This document shows positions 24,350 through 36,270 of a stretch of DNA of 64,000 nt, piece after piece. The translations under genes were made by a program, and so were the position numbers. The stretch lies in contig JAIUCV010000011.1 in NCBI GenBank assembly GCA_026724425.1, positions 6,655,501 through 6,719,500 of the forward strand. Reading direction: 5' to 3'. The stretch comes from Erythrophleum ivorense. Taxonomy: Eukaryota; Streptophyta; Magnoliopsida; Fabales; Fabaceae. Positions within the stretch are counted from its first letter, which is position 1; each line of letters opens with the position of its first letter. The notes below the pieces were generated by a model. The model was not told the origin of the DNA. It did not search any database and was given only the letters and a program-made list of their open reading frames with translations.

Positions 24350-25060
24350 TTATCTGTGCCTCCAGGAAATATCAAATTAGGGGGATTGGTACTCAGAGGA
24401 GCCAACCATTTCCTACGTCTGAATTTTATGTAATCATGGTTGTCGTCACTAGGCATTCGATTACATGAATAATCCATTACAGATGAATGGTGTTAAAAAA
24501 TAGAAAACCCATAAACATAAATTATTATTCGAAGAATGGTGAAGCCAAGTATATTGATATTATATTTTCACTGATTAGACAGTCATTTTCTTAAGAACAA
24601 ATAAATACCCATTTCAATTCAAATTCATAAAAGCGGCGTTTCAGACCCGCATTCGTCATAGGATGTTGAAAAGCTCTCTTTTTGGTTCCCCAACAACATC
24701 CTATATATATATATATATAAATATATTCCCAGGTGAAAACGCCATGCAATAGCTGGCATGCAAGTCAAAGTCGTTGTCTCGTCCTTCCTCATGGAGTCAT
24801 CCCTTTTATATTTTTTTACTTTTCTTCTTTTTGGAGTCTGGTGGTGGCAGCTATTTATATTCAATAGTCTTGTTCATAGTCATCTTGGAGGGAACAGAGA
24901 ATTTCATAGCAACAATAGTGAAACCTTTTTTTTAAGAGTTCGAACTTTTAAAATAACATTATAGTTGTTGACAGGAACATTTGATTATGGGAACTAACTA
25001 TTAGCATATCTGTAATTCCTTGTCTCCAAATCTTTGTTTGGAGTTAGTCTTTCAATTTAA
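24350..25060 (-). other. S-RLK repeat unit with the gene missing
   Basis: 24350-24720 aligns with 26780-27115, the 3' flank of the intact gene (ATCAAATTAGGGGG, GAAGAATGGTGAA, TTGGTTCCCCA). Directly after it, 24755-25060 aligns with about 32240-32530, the 5' flank of the same gene (GCAAGTCAAAGTCG, AAATCTTTGTTTGGAG). The roughly 5 kb of gene expected between them is absent. Confidence 0.65.
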
Positions 25061-25889
25061 AACATTAAATTAATTAATAATTAATAAATTTTAAGGAAGT
25101 TTATTTTAAATTTTGTCTAATTAATAACTATAATTATAATAATAATTTTAATACAACGGACTAAATGTTTATTATGTTCACTTGTTGAATTTGACGATGA
25201 AAATGTCTAACCGCAAATTTCATCAGTGTCCGCAGCAGCACCCTTAGTTTTTTTCTTTTTTCTTTTTTTAACGTTTTGGCCAACTCAGGGCAGACTTGAA
25301 AAGTTGAAATCTGTAGGTTTATCCTTCAAAATAAAAAAAGTCCGTTGGCTTCGTAAACTTGTGTTGCTTGTAGGGGATCACGCACTTAAAAACAAACTTA
25401 CGTTCCTGTTTTGGGTTGTGATAAAATGTTCCAGTCCTTTCACCCAACCAAGGCCGAGAAAAAGTTTCTTCCTTTTGTAACTGCTTGACCAAAAATAAAA
25501 ATTTATGCGTCAGTTGGACATTGGACAAGCCAATTGCAAGTCAAAGATTAACAGGATAACCCGCGGTTTTTCGATCAACACATAGTTGAAGCTCACTGGC
25601 TTTGAAAAATGCTTATCGTTCTCTGAAGGACTCGGATTTTTTAAGGAGCATTTGCATTAGAATGCATGTATCTTGAAACAATTATCGATACCATTCCTAG
25701 CATATACTTCCATCATCTTTAAACTTTTAAGGAACTGATGCTTTCTCCTCTAATAATAATAATAATTTTTTTTTTTAATTATGATGTTGCTGCCATTGAT
25801 CATCTTTGTGAAACCTTCCCATTTCAGAAAGATATGTCCTCTCCTGTCAAATTCATCACAAGCCTTATCTATGACCCCAATGATGTTAC
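25061..25889 (-). other. S-RLK array intergenic DNA
   Basis: Paralogous to 5580-7265. No gene; short ORFs here are not conserved in the paralogous copy. Confidence 0.55.
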
Positions 25890-26192
25890 CGTCGGTCGGG
25901 ATCCTATACGCATCCCATGAATGCACATAGCTTGCGCATCCATCTGGGCCATCCAGATGTGGGCCATCCAGATGTGGTCTGGACGATTCAGATTTTATAT
26001 AATTTTTTTTTAAATTTTAAATTTTTTTAAATATTACAAGATAAAAAATACAAAATAAAACTATTTTTATAATTAGAAGGTATTTGAAAAATAATTTTTT
26101 TGCATAAAAAATAAAAAATTCTTTCTATAAAATATGGACGGTGATCTAGTTTGAAATGCACACACTGCATATCCCAACTGATTCGAGTTCAG
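25890..26192. mobile_element. MITE with 8-bp target duplication
   Basis: About 303 bp are inserted between two copies of GATGTTAC (25882-25889 and 26193-26200). The paralogous segment at about 7258-7275 (GATGTTGCTACTTCTG) is an uninterrupted site. Weak inverted ends can be seen: GGTCGGGAT near 25894 and the complement of ATCCCAACT near 26171. The 8-bp duplication suggests hAT; a Mutator-like origin is not excluded. Confidence 0.6.
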
Positions 26193-26289
26193 GATGTTAC
26201 GGCTTCCGTGTGATGTTTTTGTAATGTCAATTTATCTTATGATCTGATTGATTGTTAATTTGGGGCCCACCGCCACGGCAAGTCGTCGT

Positions 26290-26740
26290 CGTCGTCTTGC
26301 TATGTCATTGTCACAAATCCCTCCTCACAAAAAAGGTTGGTCTTTAGGACTTGGGAGGGTTGCAATCTCATTGTCACAACGTTTGACATGGTAGGCCTAC
26401 CACGTGGATAATTTTGTACACACGCGAGTCGAACATGTGCAGACCTGATAAATTGATTTGCATTGTAGCAAGTTTCTCCCACAATCTCGTCCATCAGATC
26501 CACCACCTTATTTTCTGTCTGTCATCTCCATGCCTGATACAACCTTTGATAGCAATTTTAAGTAATTTAGTATAATAGATAGGAGCAAAATAAAACAGCA
26601 AAAGCACAATAAAAGACACCTACATAACCCAATAGGCCAGAATCCTGGCAGGATTCATAGAATGTGAGTTCTTTTTTCCTATGATGATTTCAAGTAGAAC
26701 TTAATGGCTGTGTCGGTGAAATCAGCATTAACCGAGTCAG
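26290..26740 (-). pseudogene. S-RLK 3'-end fragment (last two kinase exons)
   Basis: Minus-strand sequence at 26300-26506 encodes VDLMDEIVGE, RSAHVRLACVQNYPRGRPTM and a short tail, matching the last exon of the intact gene (VDLMDQSLRE, CAQVSLLCVQDEPGERPTM). 26610-26705 matches the end of exon 7 (LEIIIGKKNS). Nothing further upstream of the gene is recognisable, so this is a remnant of a further array member. It is not translatable as a kinase. Confidence 0.75.
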
Positions 26741-26759
26741 TAAAGTTACCAATGAGATT

Positions 26760-27125
26760 ACTCATTTTTGCGCAAAGTGATTATCAAATTAGGGGGTTGG
26801 TGGTCAAAGCAGCCACTTAAAGTATTTCCCACGTTTCAATTTTTAAATTATCGCGGTAATCATTAGTGGCATTAGATTAAATCAAGAATCTAACTGAGAT
26901 AAATGTTGTTAAAAAACCAAAAATAAATAAATAAATGATTAGAAGAATGGTGAACCAGATTTCATATTTTCGCTGCTTAAAATAGTCATTGTCTTAAAAG
27001 AACAAACAACCAACAATTCATGGCCCCCTCAAAAATGAGTGGAGTTTCAGACAAGCCTTCAAGGTAGCATGTTGAAAAGATTTTTGGTTCCCCACAGCAT
27101 CCAATATATATAGACTCATTATGCA
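26760..27125 (-). other. 3' flank of the intact S-RLK gene
   Basis: Intergenic; paralogous to 24350-24720. No separate gene seen. Confidence 0.6.
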
Positions 27126-30100
27126 CTATCGACCTTCCTGATAGCTACTCTCTGTTGGCAGATTTGCCTCAGGCTTGCTGGAAGAAGAACCAGTGCTGGA
27201 AAGGCCTCTGGTCATAAAAAACGTTGGTTGTTTTGGAGTTGGGAGGCTTGCAGTCTCGCTTTCAAGCATTATAACTACTTGTGACATGGTGGGCCTTTCC
27301 CCTGGTTCATCTTGTACGCACAAGAGACTGACTTGTGCACACCTAACGAACTGATTTACATTGCAACTTTCCCTCAAAGATTGGTCCATTAAATCCACCA
27401 GCTTATTCTCTGTCCACAGCCTCCACGCCTGCAAATTCATTCACATAACAAAGGGATCACCATAATGCAAAAGAACAAAAAGCCAAGAAGAGAGGAACAA
27501 GATGAAACGTACATAACCCAAAAGACGCGAAACTTGTTTGGACTGAAAGAATCCCGAGTTCTTTTTTCCACTAATAATCTCAAGCACCACTACACCGAAA
27601 CTAAAAATATCTGATTTGATCGAGAATAGTCCATCCAATGCATATTCTGGAGCCATATATCCACTATAAAATAAAATAAAATAAGAAGTGTGATTTTCCT
27701 TGTAAACACAGTTGAAGATCAATTTACAATTAGATAAACAAATCAAGCTTCTTACTAAGTTCCAACTACTCTTTCAGTGTTGGCCTCAGTCTCTTTGCCG
27801 GCAAATATTCTGGCCAATCCAAAATCTGAAATTTTTGGTTGCATCTCCTCATCTAGAAGAATGTTACTACTTTTTAAATCTCTATGAATAACTCTCAATC
27901 TGGAATCTTGATGAAGATATAACATCCCTCGAGTAACTCCTAAGATTATGTCAAACCGCATTTGCCAATCCAAAATCACACCTTGTGTACGATCTATGTG
28001 AACATTTTCATTTTCCATAAGTTCATCAAACATGCATGATGCAGCAAAAGTAATGACAATTAATGCATTTAGAAACTAACCGAATAAAAATGTGTCTAAG
28101 CTCTTGTTTGGCATGTATTCATAGAGTAATATTTTTTCTTCTCCTCTTATGCAATAGCCTCGAAGTTTGACAAGGTTCCGATGTTGAAGTTTGGATATTA
28201 AAACAACCTCATTCTTGAATTCCTTTAAGCCTTGTGATGAAACATTTGAAAGCCTTTTTACTGCAATATCTTGACCTCCTGAAAGCTTGCCCTGTAACAT
28301 AAATTCTTCATCAAGCATAACTCTAAATTTTAAAAATTAATAAATTAAGTAGAACTGAATCAATCACCTTGTAGACAGGCCCATAACCCCCACGTCCAAG
28401 CTTGTTTCCATCTGAGAAATTATCTGTAGCTAATAATATGCTATCAAAATCAAAATAAGGTACCTCTATCCCTTCATTGTCTTTTTCCTCTAATCTCTCA
28501 GCGTCCATCAAATCTTTGACATACCTCTCACTGTCATACAAGCCCCCTCTCATTCTCTGAATTTTTTCCCTTTCTGAACACGCATAATAAATGCTAACAT
28601 AAATATAATACACGAACACAGGCACTGTAATATAACAAAATTTAGGACGTCCAATTATAATTTTAAGCGTCACATCATGTTAAATGCATACAAGTTTTGT
28701 AAGCAAAATATGTATTACCTTGCCTATGGGCTATTTTTCTTCTCCAAAAATAAGCTGAAGTTACAATGCAGGCCAGAAAAATCACGCTTGAAAATGTTAC
28801 CCCTAGTATCAAAGGGAGTGGGTTTTGAGAGTTTTCGCTTCTTGGAGGCTCTTTTGACGAAGGAAATATATTAACTTCTGCACGAGCAAGTGGATGAGTG
28901 CCATTAAGATTGTAAAATCAACACGTACTTTGTCCATGGACACTAATAATAATATTTTCTTGTGCATTTTGGAGTGTTAGAGATTCAGTATATATTAAAG
29001 CTTAACAGCTGTCCAAGTCAATATAGAATAGTTAATTTAGCTGTATTCGGTTACGGTTTGTTAACAGAAGTAGTTAAGCTTCTACGTCTATATCTATCAC
29101 ACTTGTATATACTGAATGCCAATAATACTACCTAGTCATTCTTACTATTCATTTTCTGTTGACTATTTTTCTCTAAATCAAACATGGTGAAAGGTTCAAT
29201 GTTTGTAAACGAATATCTTCAGAAAGTAAAAAGTGCAGTACATTCTTCAGCCTTAATTGGAAGTCCAATCTCTGTGAGTGAATGATCAGAAGCTATTTTT
29301 GAAGGTTTTCCTCGAGAGTATGATTCCTTTGTTATTTCTATAACATCTAGGCTTGATCCATGTTCTGTAAATTAAATTGAACGGTTGTTGTTGAATCAAA
29401 ATGTTAGAATTGAGAAACAAAGGACGCCTACTGGGTCTATATCAATCAATTTGGCTTAAACTCAGTTGACGAATAATCAAACAGGGAAGAATTTCAATAA
29501 CAACAACAGAGAAGGTTACTCTAATCAGTCTGATAAAGGATCCAAATACGTCTAGTTTTGGGTAAGGCAGGTGATATAGCCTCATATTGTTTCAACACAT
29601 ACGATCCTTCTTATCAAGCTCCTACTTCCTATCTTAATGCTTCCTCACCAACTAATTCCTATCTGAGTTAGCATTCAAATCAGTTTTATGGCTTGAGTAC
29701 AGTTGGACAGCTGTCAAGCTTAACATATATTGACTCTCTATCATGGAGAAAGATAAATTGAAAGAATGTGTTGACACCTTTACCTGGTGTACAATTTAAA
29801 TTGAAGCCATTCCAATGATAGCTTTTATCGCAGAGACATCTTCCAATTCCATTTCTGGTTGCATTGCAAGTTGAATGAGACCAATCCTTGCAGTCTATGG
29901 ACTTAGTACACGGTGGTTCTTGTGGGGGTAACCAACTAATCTCCAATTGGTGGTCACCGTTAATGCACTGTTGTTGAGTCACATTAAAAGGCGGACGAAA
30001 CTGGCCGGTATAATTGCTAGCATCACAATAAGGCGAATCCTCCATTTGGATGGAGAACGTTCTTGAAGCTGGATCAATATTAGTGACTCTATAACTCTTT

Positions 30101-31603
30101 ACTCCCATTATGAAGCTAACCTGCCCGGTTAGGAAGTTGCAGTTGAAATTGGAGTAAATGGGATCCCCACAACTTGGCTCGGTGCTCAGCGGATACGGAA
30201 TTGTGTTTGTACCACAAGGTTTGCACGTTCTTGCAGTTGATTCTGTATCAGTTTCAAGTTTACACAATCTAAGACGGTATTGATTAAGTAAAGCAAGCAT
30301 CTTTTTACAGAGAAGAGATGGTGAAAATTTATGAAGTACCTATATCCGGTTTATTTACCAGGACAGAAAGATTAAGGCCATAATCAAGGGGCTCTTCTCG
30401 AAGAGTAGGTAAATCAGTAGTCCAGATGAAGCATGTGACGGAGCTACTACGATCGAAACTTCTTGATGCATCATATGAATAAGCCGTGCACTGGGGGCAC
30501 CCCCCAAGGCATACAGATCGGCACTCTTTTTCGTTCGCTGCGTCGACTTGTTCGTCTGGGTGTCTTACTTCTATCATCTTCAAGTCTATGAATGTTGTCG
30601 TGTTTTCCTCGCATGATGTTGTTTTTCTGAAACACCCTTTGTTAACTTCTACAGAGACAGAGGACTCCTGCGAACTAGGAGTGAATCCAGGCAAACATTT
30701 ACAGACGAATGGCCGATTGTTAATATTGCAACTGCCAAAGTTCCCACAAAAGTTATATATCTTGCAATTGTGAGCTGGCTCAGACCATTGCAAGAACCAT
30801 TTTCCGGTGACGTTATCCCATCTCAGAAGCTGTATCTCCCCTGTAGAATTCATCACTAGCCTTGTATACCCATAATAACTAACAGCTTTTACGTTGAAAT
30901 TAGTCAACAAGGATAGTATCACAGAGGGTATTGTATCTGAGCTAAAATCTGCGCTTGTTCCACCTTCCCAGTAAACTTGGATCTGGTTTTTGTATATTTT
31001 ATAGAGATTATCCCCTGTTTTTCCCATTGCAAATCTGTAGTTCCCACTCCCTGGATCACCAGATGCTCTCCAAGAAGTCAAGATTAAATCTTTATCCATC
31101 TTCATGTCCACTAGAAATGTGTCCGTAGGGTGTTTGAAGCTCTGCCAGAGGATCACTTCTAATTGATCGTCTCTTAGAAGTAAGTTTCCAGAATCCATGA
31201 GCTTCACTGTCCGGTTTGTGAGAGAAAATACTTCTTTAAGTCCCGTAGACCAATAATGTGTTCCTTTTGTGTCTAATACCATGAGATTTCCATCTTCGGA
31301 AATTTGAAATTTTCCAGTTGAATCAAGGATAGGGTTGTCTCTGTTAGCAACCCACACAATTGTTTGTGGTTCTAACTCATGATACCATATTCCTAGGTAT
31401 CTATTTGATCTTCCGGGAGGGGAGAAGAAACCCAGTTCGAAGGATCCTCCAACTGAAACAAGGTTGACACTTTCCCTGTCAGTTAGCTTTTCACCAATCT
31501 GCAAAGTATCTACAGCTAAACAGGGCTGAGGAAGATATAGTATTAGTAACCAAGCATATAGCAGAACTAGTAACCAAGCATATAGCAGAACAACCGTTAT
31601 CAT
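27126..31603 (-). CDS. G-type lectin S-receptor-like serine/threonine kinase, intact
   Basis: My model has eight exons: 31603-30340, 30242-29784, 28877-28719, 28573-28368, 28291-28081, 27993-27756, 27663-27513 and 27428-27126. All borders are GT-AG, phases are consistent at each junction, and the total is 2,991 nt (996 residues). In order: signal peptide (1-30), B-lectin (about 31-185), S-locus glycoprotein region, EGF-like cysteine region (about 320-350), PAN-like region (to about 415), a second Cys-rich block in exon 2 (422-574), one membrane segment (about 595-619) and a kinase. Kinase residues are present: LGRGGYGPVYK (686-696), K708 in IAVK, HRD with D805, DFG with D823, and MAPEYALDG. 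The layout matches the Arabidopsis At4g03230-type receptor kinases. Ligand unknown; likely plasma-membrane signalling. The ATG at 31603 is preferred because the paralogue starts at the same MITVVLLYA; an in-frame upstream ATG exists at 31720. Confidence 0.92.
29075..29705 (+). mobile_element. Copia gag fragment in intron 2 of the S-RLK gene, antisense to it
   Basis: The plus strand encodes Gag remnants: NEYLQKVKSAVHSSALIGSP, then FEGFPREYDSFVISITSRLD and an NQNVRIEKQRTP block, typical of copia Gag (UBN2), with several stops. The corresponding intron of the pseudogene (about 15266-15555) is shorter and lacks it, so insertion came after duplication. It lies wholly within the intron. I could not identify complete LTRs or a target duplication. 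Confidence 0.7.
31545..31592 (-). repeat. 24-bp tandem duplication in the S-RLK signal-peptide coding region
   Basis: Units 31545-31568 and 31569-31592 differ only in the last base. They double eight codons of the hydrophobic core (VLLYAWLL twice), giving a 30-residue leader. The pseudogene has one copy. Confidence 0.92.
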
Positions 31604-32600
31604 GTCAATGCATAAGAGACTAGAAAGGATTATCCTCGTTCTGATCCTTCTCCTGGTTATTGGGGAAAACAACAATAATCGACCCAAGTTCCACGCATGT
31701 GGGAGCATAGATTGAAACACAGAATTCGTACGCCAGTTATGCTGGATTGGATTGCATCCTTACCTCTCCTTTACCTCTTCTCTCTGTAAATAATTTTTGT
31801 GATAAGCTAATCTTCTTTTATAATTCTTCTTTTGTTTACCATGCAAACAATAGATGATCAAATCCTATGGAAGCAAAGTAACAGAACAGTAGCTCTTCAA
31901 TTTTGAGTGAGATAAAATATTTGTGATGTGAAGAAATCGCAGACAAATTGCCTAACCTACCAGATTAGATTGTTCATTAGTGCATTGCACTCATATAAAA
32001 CCAAAAACAAAAAGAAAAATCCAAATGAAAGAACAGTTGGCACGCAAGTCAAGGTCGTCGTTCTGTCCTTGCTCATCTTCTTCTCGTGGTCTGTTTCTTT
32101 GTATTAATGGGATGTTTGGAAATCCGATATCAAATCACGTGAGTGTGGAAGTACTACTTTATTGCTTAAGAGAAAACATAATTTTGGAAGCTATCAGCAA
32201 ATTTTCAAACACGCACTTAATCTTAGTGGAGTCAATAGCTAGGATGCAAGTCAAAGTCGGCGTCTCGTTCTTACCGCTTCTTACTCATCCCTTCTTTCTT
32301 TTTTCCCTTCTCGTGACCCGTGTTCTTCGTATTTATCTTGGTAGGTTCAGAGAAATTTTATACCAAAAATAATTTACACATTTTTCTAAAATGTGAAGTT
32401 TTAAAACGACATTGTATTTTTTGACCAATTTTTTAGGTAGGACTGAAACATCTTGATTACGGGAACTATTAGCAAGCTAGATCTACAATTGCTCAATCAC
32501 TCCCTTTATCCAAATCCTTGCTTCAATTTTTTCTTTTTTGGCCAATCAAAATTCATTCGTAACAGACTAAACAAGCAAAGTATACAGTAGATAAAAAAAA
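31604..32600 (-). other. 5' flank of the intact S-RLK gene
   Basis: Promoter and leader region, conserved in two blocks with the other units (31690-31810 with 23590-23700; 32240-32530 with 5280-5570 and 24760-25050). No gene. I do not assign a TATA box. Confidence 0.55.
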
Positions 32601-33057
32601 GTGTATTTACGAAATTTAGATGGTTCTGAATGGTGATGGACCCCCCGAACTTGGAGATCTCGTTTGAACTAGTAGCGACGGAGAGCAAGACGATAGCTGG
32701 TGAATGAAAGGGTGCTTGCTTCGGTCTGTGGTGGTTATACTACTGTGTTTTAGTGCGATAAATTTTGAAGTGTGTGTTCTTTGTGCGTGTGGACTTTGGT
32801 GGCTCCTGAGGTGTTTATCCAAAGGTGGTATACGGATTGGCAACACTATATGGGTCGCCGGTTTCAACGTGCCTGATTCCTGCGGTTTTGACTAGACTGA
32901 GAGCAGTAAGCCAGGAAATGAATCCTTGGATTCAAGCTCTGTAAACGGACAATAGGACCTCGAGCGGGTGGGTTTCAGCTCCCTAACCTAGGACCTTACA
33001 TTCGGTTTGATTCTGGTCTTCTTCAATCTTCACGTAGAGAATGGAGTACTTGTTTAG

Positions 33058-33766
33058 TTGGGATACTCCTGGATCGTAAGCTTCTCCTTACAGAAGGTAG
33101 TTGATTCTGATTGGCTTCAGGTGATTGGTAGGGACAGGAACATTTACATTTGTCAGTTTGAGGACTGGGCTGATCAGATATACATCCTACGATATGGGCC
33201 CTGGGCGGGGGAGAACTCTCTTCTGGTTATGGATGAATGGAAGCCGAGTATGTTGCTTTCTAAACTGCGCTTACATCAAATACCAATATGGGTGCAAATA
33301 TGCGGCTTGCCTCTAGAATACTATAACCGTGAAGTGGCTAAACACCTGGGCAATATGCTGGGGGAGTTTCAGGATTTTGATGGTAAGGATTGGCCAACTC
33401 ATAACATCCGCTTCCTTGGGGTTCAGGTTTGGGTGGATCCTTCTCTTCTACTACTTCTTTCCTTTAAAGTCCGGCTTGATGATCGAAGTATGGATTGACT
33501 ATCGCTATGAACGGCTGTTTCGCATATGTGGACAATGTGGACGATTAGGGCACAATAGCAGACACTGTGATTGGGATTATGAGAGGGTCCAGACTGCCGT
33601 TCAATTACACAAAGATAGACTGATGCAACGATATGGAGTGTCTTTCGCGTCTAATTTTCGGTTTCCTATGGTGTCCAAATTTCATTTGGCCTTCTATGCG
33701 AAAGCACACACTAGGAAACTACTTGGATACGCTGGTGGGAGACCATTCACGGAGGGGATTACGTAG
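33058..33766 (+). pseudogene. LINE ORF1 (DUF4283 plus zf-CCHC)
   Basis: 33058-33480 encodes a DUF4283-type block (QVIGRDRNIYICQFEDWADQ, then RYGPWAGENSLLVMDEW and IPIWVQICGLPLEYYN). A shift near 33470 moves to another frame encoding DYRYERLFRICGQCGRLGHN and a following Cys, a CX2CX4HX4C knuckle. ORF1 proteins of plant LINEs bind the element RNA. Confidence 0.75.
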
Positions 33767-33924
33767 TTAAAGATTATAGCCTAGAATTTTTTTCCCAACC
33801 GGATGTTTCATTCCAACCTCTCGTTGAGGAGTCAGTAGCTTCAAGCTGCTCTTCTGCTTCCATGGAATCAGACTCTGAAAAACAAGAAGCGGACCCCATG
33901 CAAACAGAGCAAGATTCGGATTAG

Positions 33925-34516
33925 GAGTGTTCACTCGACCTGAAAGTCCAAATTTGGCCGAGTAAGTAAAAAAAATTTAAGATTATGGTATGCCACAAAA
34001 TCAAGCCAGATCGGGCATCGGGCCAGCCTTAAGGTGATGTTGGCTCGATCAGGCTCAAAAATAAATTTATTTTTTTTAAAAAAAATTATATAAAAATTTA
34101 TATCAAAAGTTTAATTTTTTTAAAAAAATAAAATATAATTTTATAAAAAAAATTTTAAGTATTATTTTATAATTTTAATAATAAATTTAAGTTAACTCTA
34201 AAAAATATATTAGTTTAATCAAGTCTAAATAAATAAAAATATATATTTTTTATAAAGATTTATATTAAAATTTTAATTTTTTAAAGATAAAATATAATTT
34301 TTTAAAGATTTATATAAAAAAATTTTGAGGTTGTTTTACAATTTTTATAATAAATAAAAAAAATATCAGGTTGTCTGATTTAGCCTGACTTCACCCAATA
34401 TTAAATCGACCCGAGCTCAAGCCCAAGTATTAGGTTTCAATTTTGAAGTCTATTTAAAATTGAGTCGGGTATCAGGCAAAATCAAAACCTTGCCCGACCT
34501 GACCCATGTACACCTC
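33925..34516. mobile_element. hAT-like non-autonomous element inside LINE ORF1
   Basis: An AT-rich block of about 590 bp interrupts ORF1. Its ends are imperfectly inverted: left GAGTGTTCACTCGACCTGA, right the complement of TCAGGTCGGGCAAG-type sequence ending CACCTC (34511-34516). Internal GGTCGGGC/GCCCGACC motifs recur. The 8-bp flanks CGGATTAG and GAACTTAG share only TTAG, so the target duplication is weak. Confidence 0.45.
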
Positions 34517-34729
34517 GAACTTAGACAATGAGTGCCCTACCACGAAACCATTGCTTACCCATGATGACATGGTGGACCATCTACGTGCCTCTCTAGAGAA
34601 TCTTGATGATCTCCAACTATGTGCCTCCATAGAACCTTTATGACATGGGTACAAGGAATTTCACCTTGATAAACGTGACAATGCAACTGCATGGAATTAT
34701 AGATCGCTGTGCAAGGAGAAAGCTAGTCA

Positions 34730-35640
34730 TTGCTCATTTCACCTCCAGCAGAACCTCTAGGGAACACTGAGGTTGTCCCTATTGAAGTGCAATGTGGGTC
34801 TAATCTATGGAATGGTAAGGTGATGCCACAAGCAGGCGCTATTGAGGATTGTAAACCACTGTACGGGTTGCAAAGAGTGGCGGCCAACTTGTTTTCCAAT
34901 TTCGAAGGATGGCAAGAGGTGGAGTCAATGAATAAGAATAAACAATACCCAATTGGAATTTTTAATCTTTTCTCGGATACAGGGCCTCACTGCGTATCCT
35001 TAGCTGGGCCACGTTCTGCTTTTACTTCTCTAAAAGGATGGTTTGCTTAGCTACTAACCATCACAAATCTATCCTACTTACTAGAATGGGCCAAAAGCTT
35101 GCAGGTTCATGATCTTGGGCCGGCCCTTGAAGTGCAATGGGACTTTTTCCTGGGTTGGTTATTACTCTCTCAACTCCTTCATCCTTATAAATGGTTGAAT
35201 GTTGCTCCACCTTGTGTGAATGTTGCACAGAAACTAGAAGTCCAATCTATTTCCTGGCCATTAAGGGCATCCTTGTTTGGTAATAGGGACAACATAATTC
35301 TGCCAGCTTCACCATCTCATCAACACCAGGGCACTAAGTTCTTTGAATTGAAAGCTTTTTGGGCAATGGATTCTACATGGGATTCTGATGTTGATTTACT
35401 AAGTCACTTTAATTGGGCATATGTTTCGTTACCATCCAAGAATCGAAAACGACTCAAGGATGAATGTGATATGTTCGCTAAACACAGAAAACTCTTTAGC
35501 CATAAGAATGAAGCTGGGGACCACAACTTCAATAACACTACTATAGATGGTTTCCAGGAGGTTTCACCTATAAAGCCTCCACAAGAGTTTTCACTTGTTG
35601 TGGTCTTGGTACAGCCACAATAGTTTAACGTCTTCACATG
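34730..35640 (+). pseudogene. Putative LINE ORF1 C-terminal region
   Basis: Two open stretches (34730-35050 and 35099-35623) lie between the CCHC region and the endonuclease, in the position of the variable ORF1 tail. I recognise no domain; a basic stretch (SLPSKNRKRLKDECD) is present. Assigned to the LINE by position only. Confidence 0.45.
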
Positions 35641-35986
35641 TGTATATGTAAGTATAGTCCTGACTTTTAATTTTTAATAGAAATTAAAAAATTGCTTGAC
35701 TATATGCTAAAGAAGTTTTATAGCTTTAGATTGCCTTAGGTGTTTAGATGGGATGTAACAGGATGCAGTAGGCGTCTTTTTTTAGACTATCATGTTGGTT
35801 TTACCTACCACCTCATTGATTTCTCACCCTACTAACTCCATCTAAAAGTAACTCCATCTAAAAGTCAACGAATCTTAAGGTCAACATTTTTTCTTTACTT
35901 TTATTTATGAATATCCTAAGTTTTCTAATCATTATATATTATAGAATTGGTTTAAATATATTGTGCCTCATGTTACTTCACCTTAG

Positions 35987-36270
35987 ATGGCTATTGGGGA
36001 TTTTAATCAGGCGACCTATTCATATGAGAAAAAAAAAAGTTATGCTTTTGTATTGCAAGGAAGAAATCAATTTCATGAGATGATAAATGCATGTCATTTT
36101 GTAGACCTTAATCTTAATGGTGTTTGGTTTACCTGGACCAATGGTAGACAAGGTAAGGAGGCTATTTAGGCAAGGTTGGATCAAGTACTTTGTAATCCTC
36201 AATGGATCGAGACATTTCCTCTTCCAGCCTACAATCACTTCCCTTAATAGCATTAAATCATTCACCGTTG
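35987..36270 (+). pseudogene. LINE endonuclease (EEP/APE-like) fragment
   Basis: Encodes IGDFNQATYSYEKKKS, VDLNLNGVWFTWTNGRQGK, a stop, then RLDQVLCNPQWIETFPLP. GDFN and the F(T)WTN...RLD motif are hallmarks of plant LINE endonucleases. The N-terminal half of the domain is not visible upstream. Confidence 0.75.

Noticed and set aside
30486..30773. Plus-strand ORF of 95 codons
   Set aside because: Antisense to S-RLK exon 1; composition is explained by the real gene on the other strand.
32616..32895. Overlapping short ORFs at the start of the LINE (both strands)
   Set aside because: No recognisable domain; they sit in the putative LINE leader and the plus-strand frame is broken.
34472..34654. 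Minus-strand ORF of 60 codons
   Set aside because: It spans the end of a hAT-like element and antisense LINE sequence.
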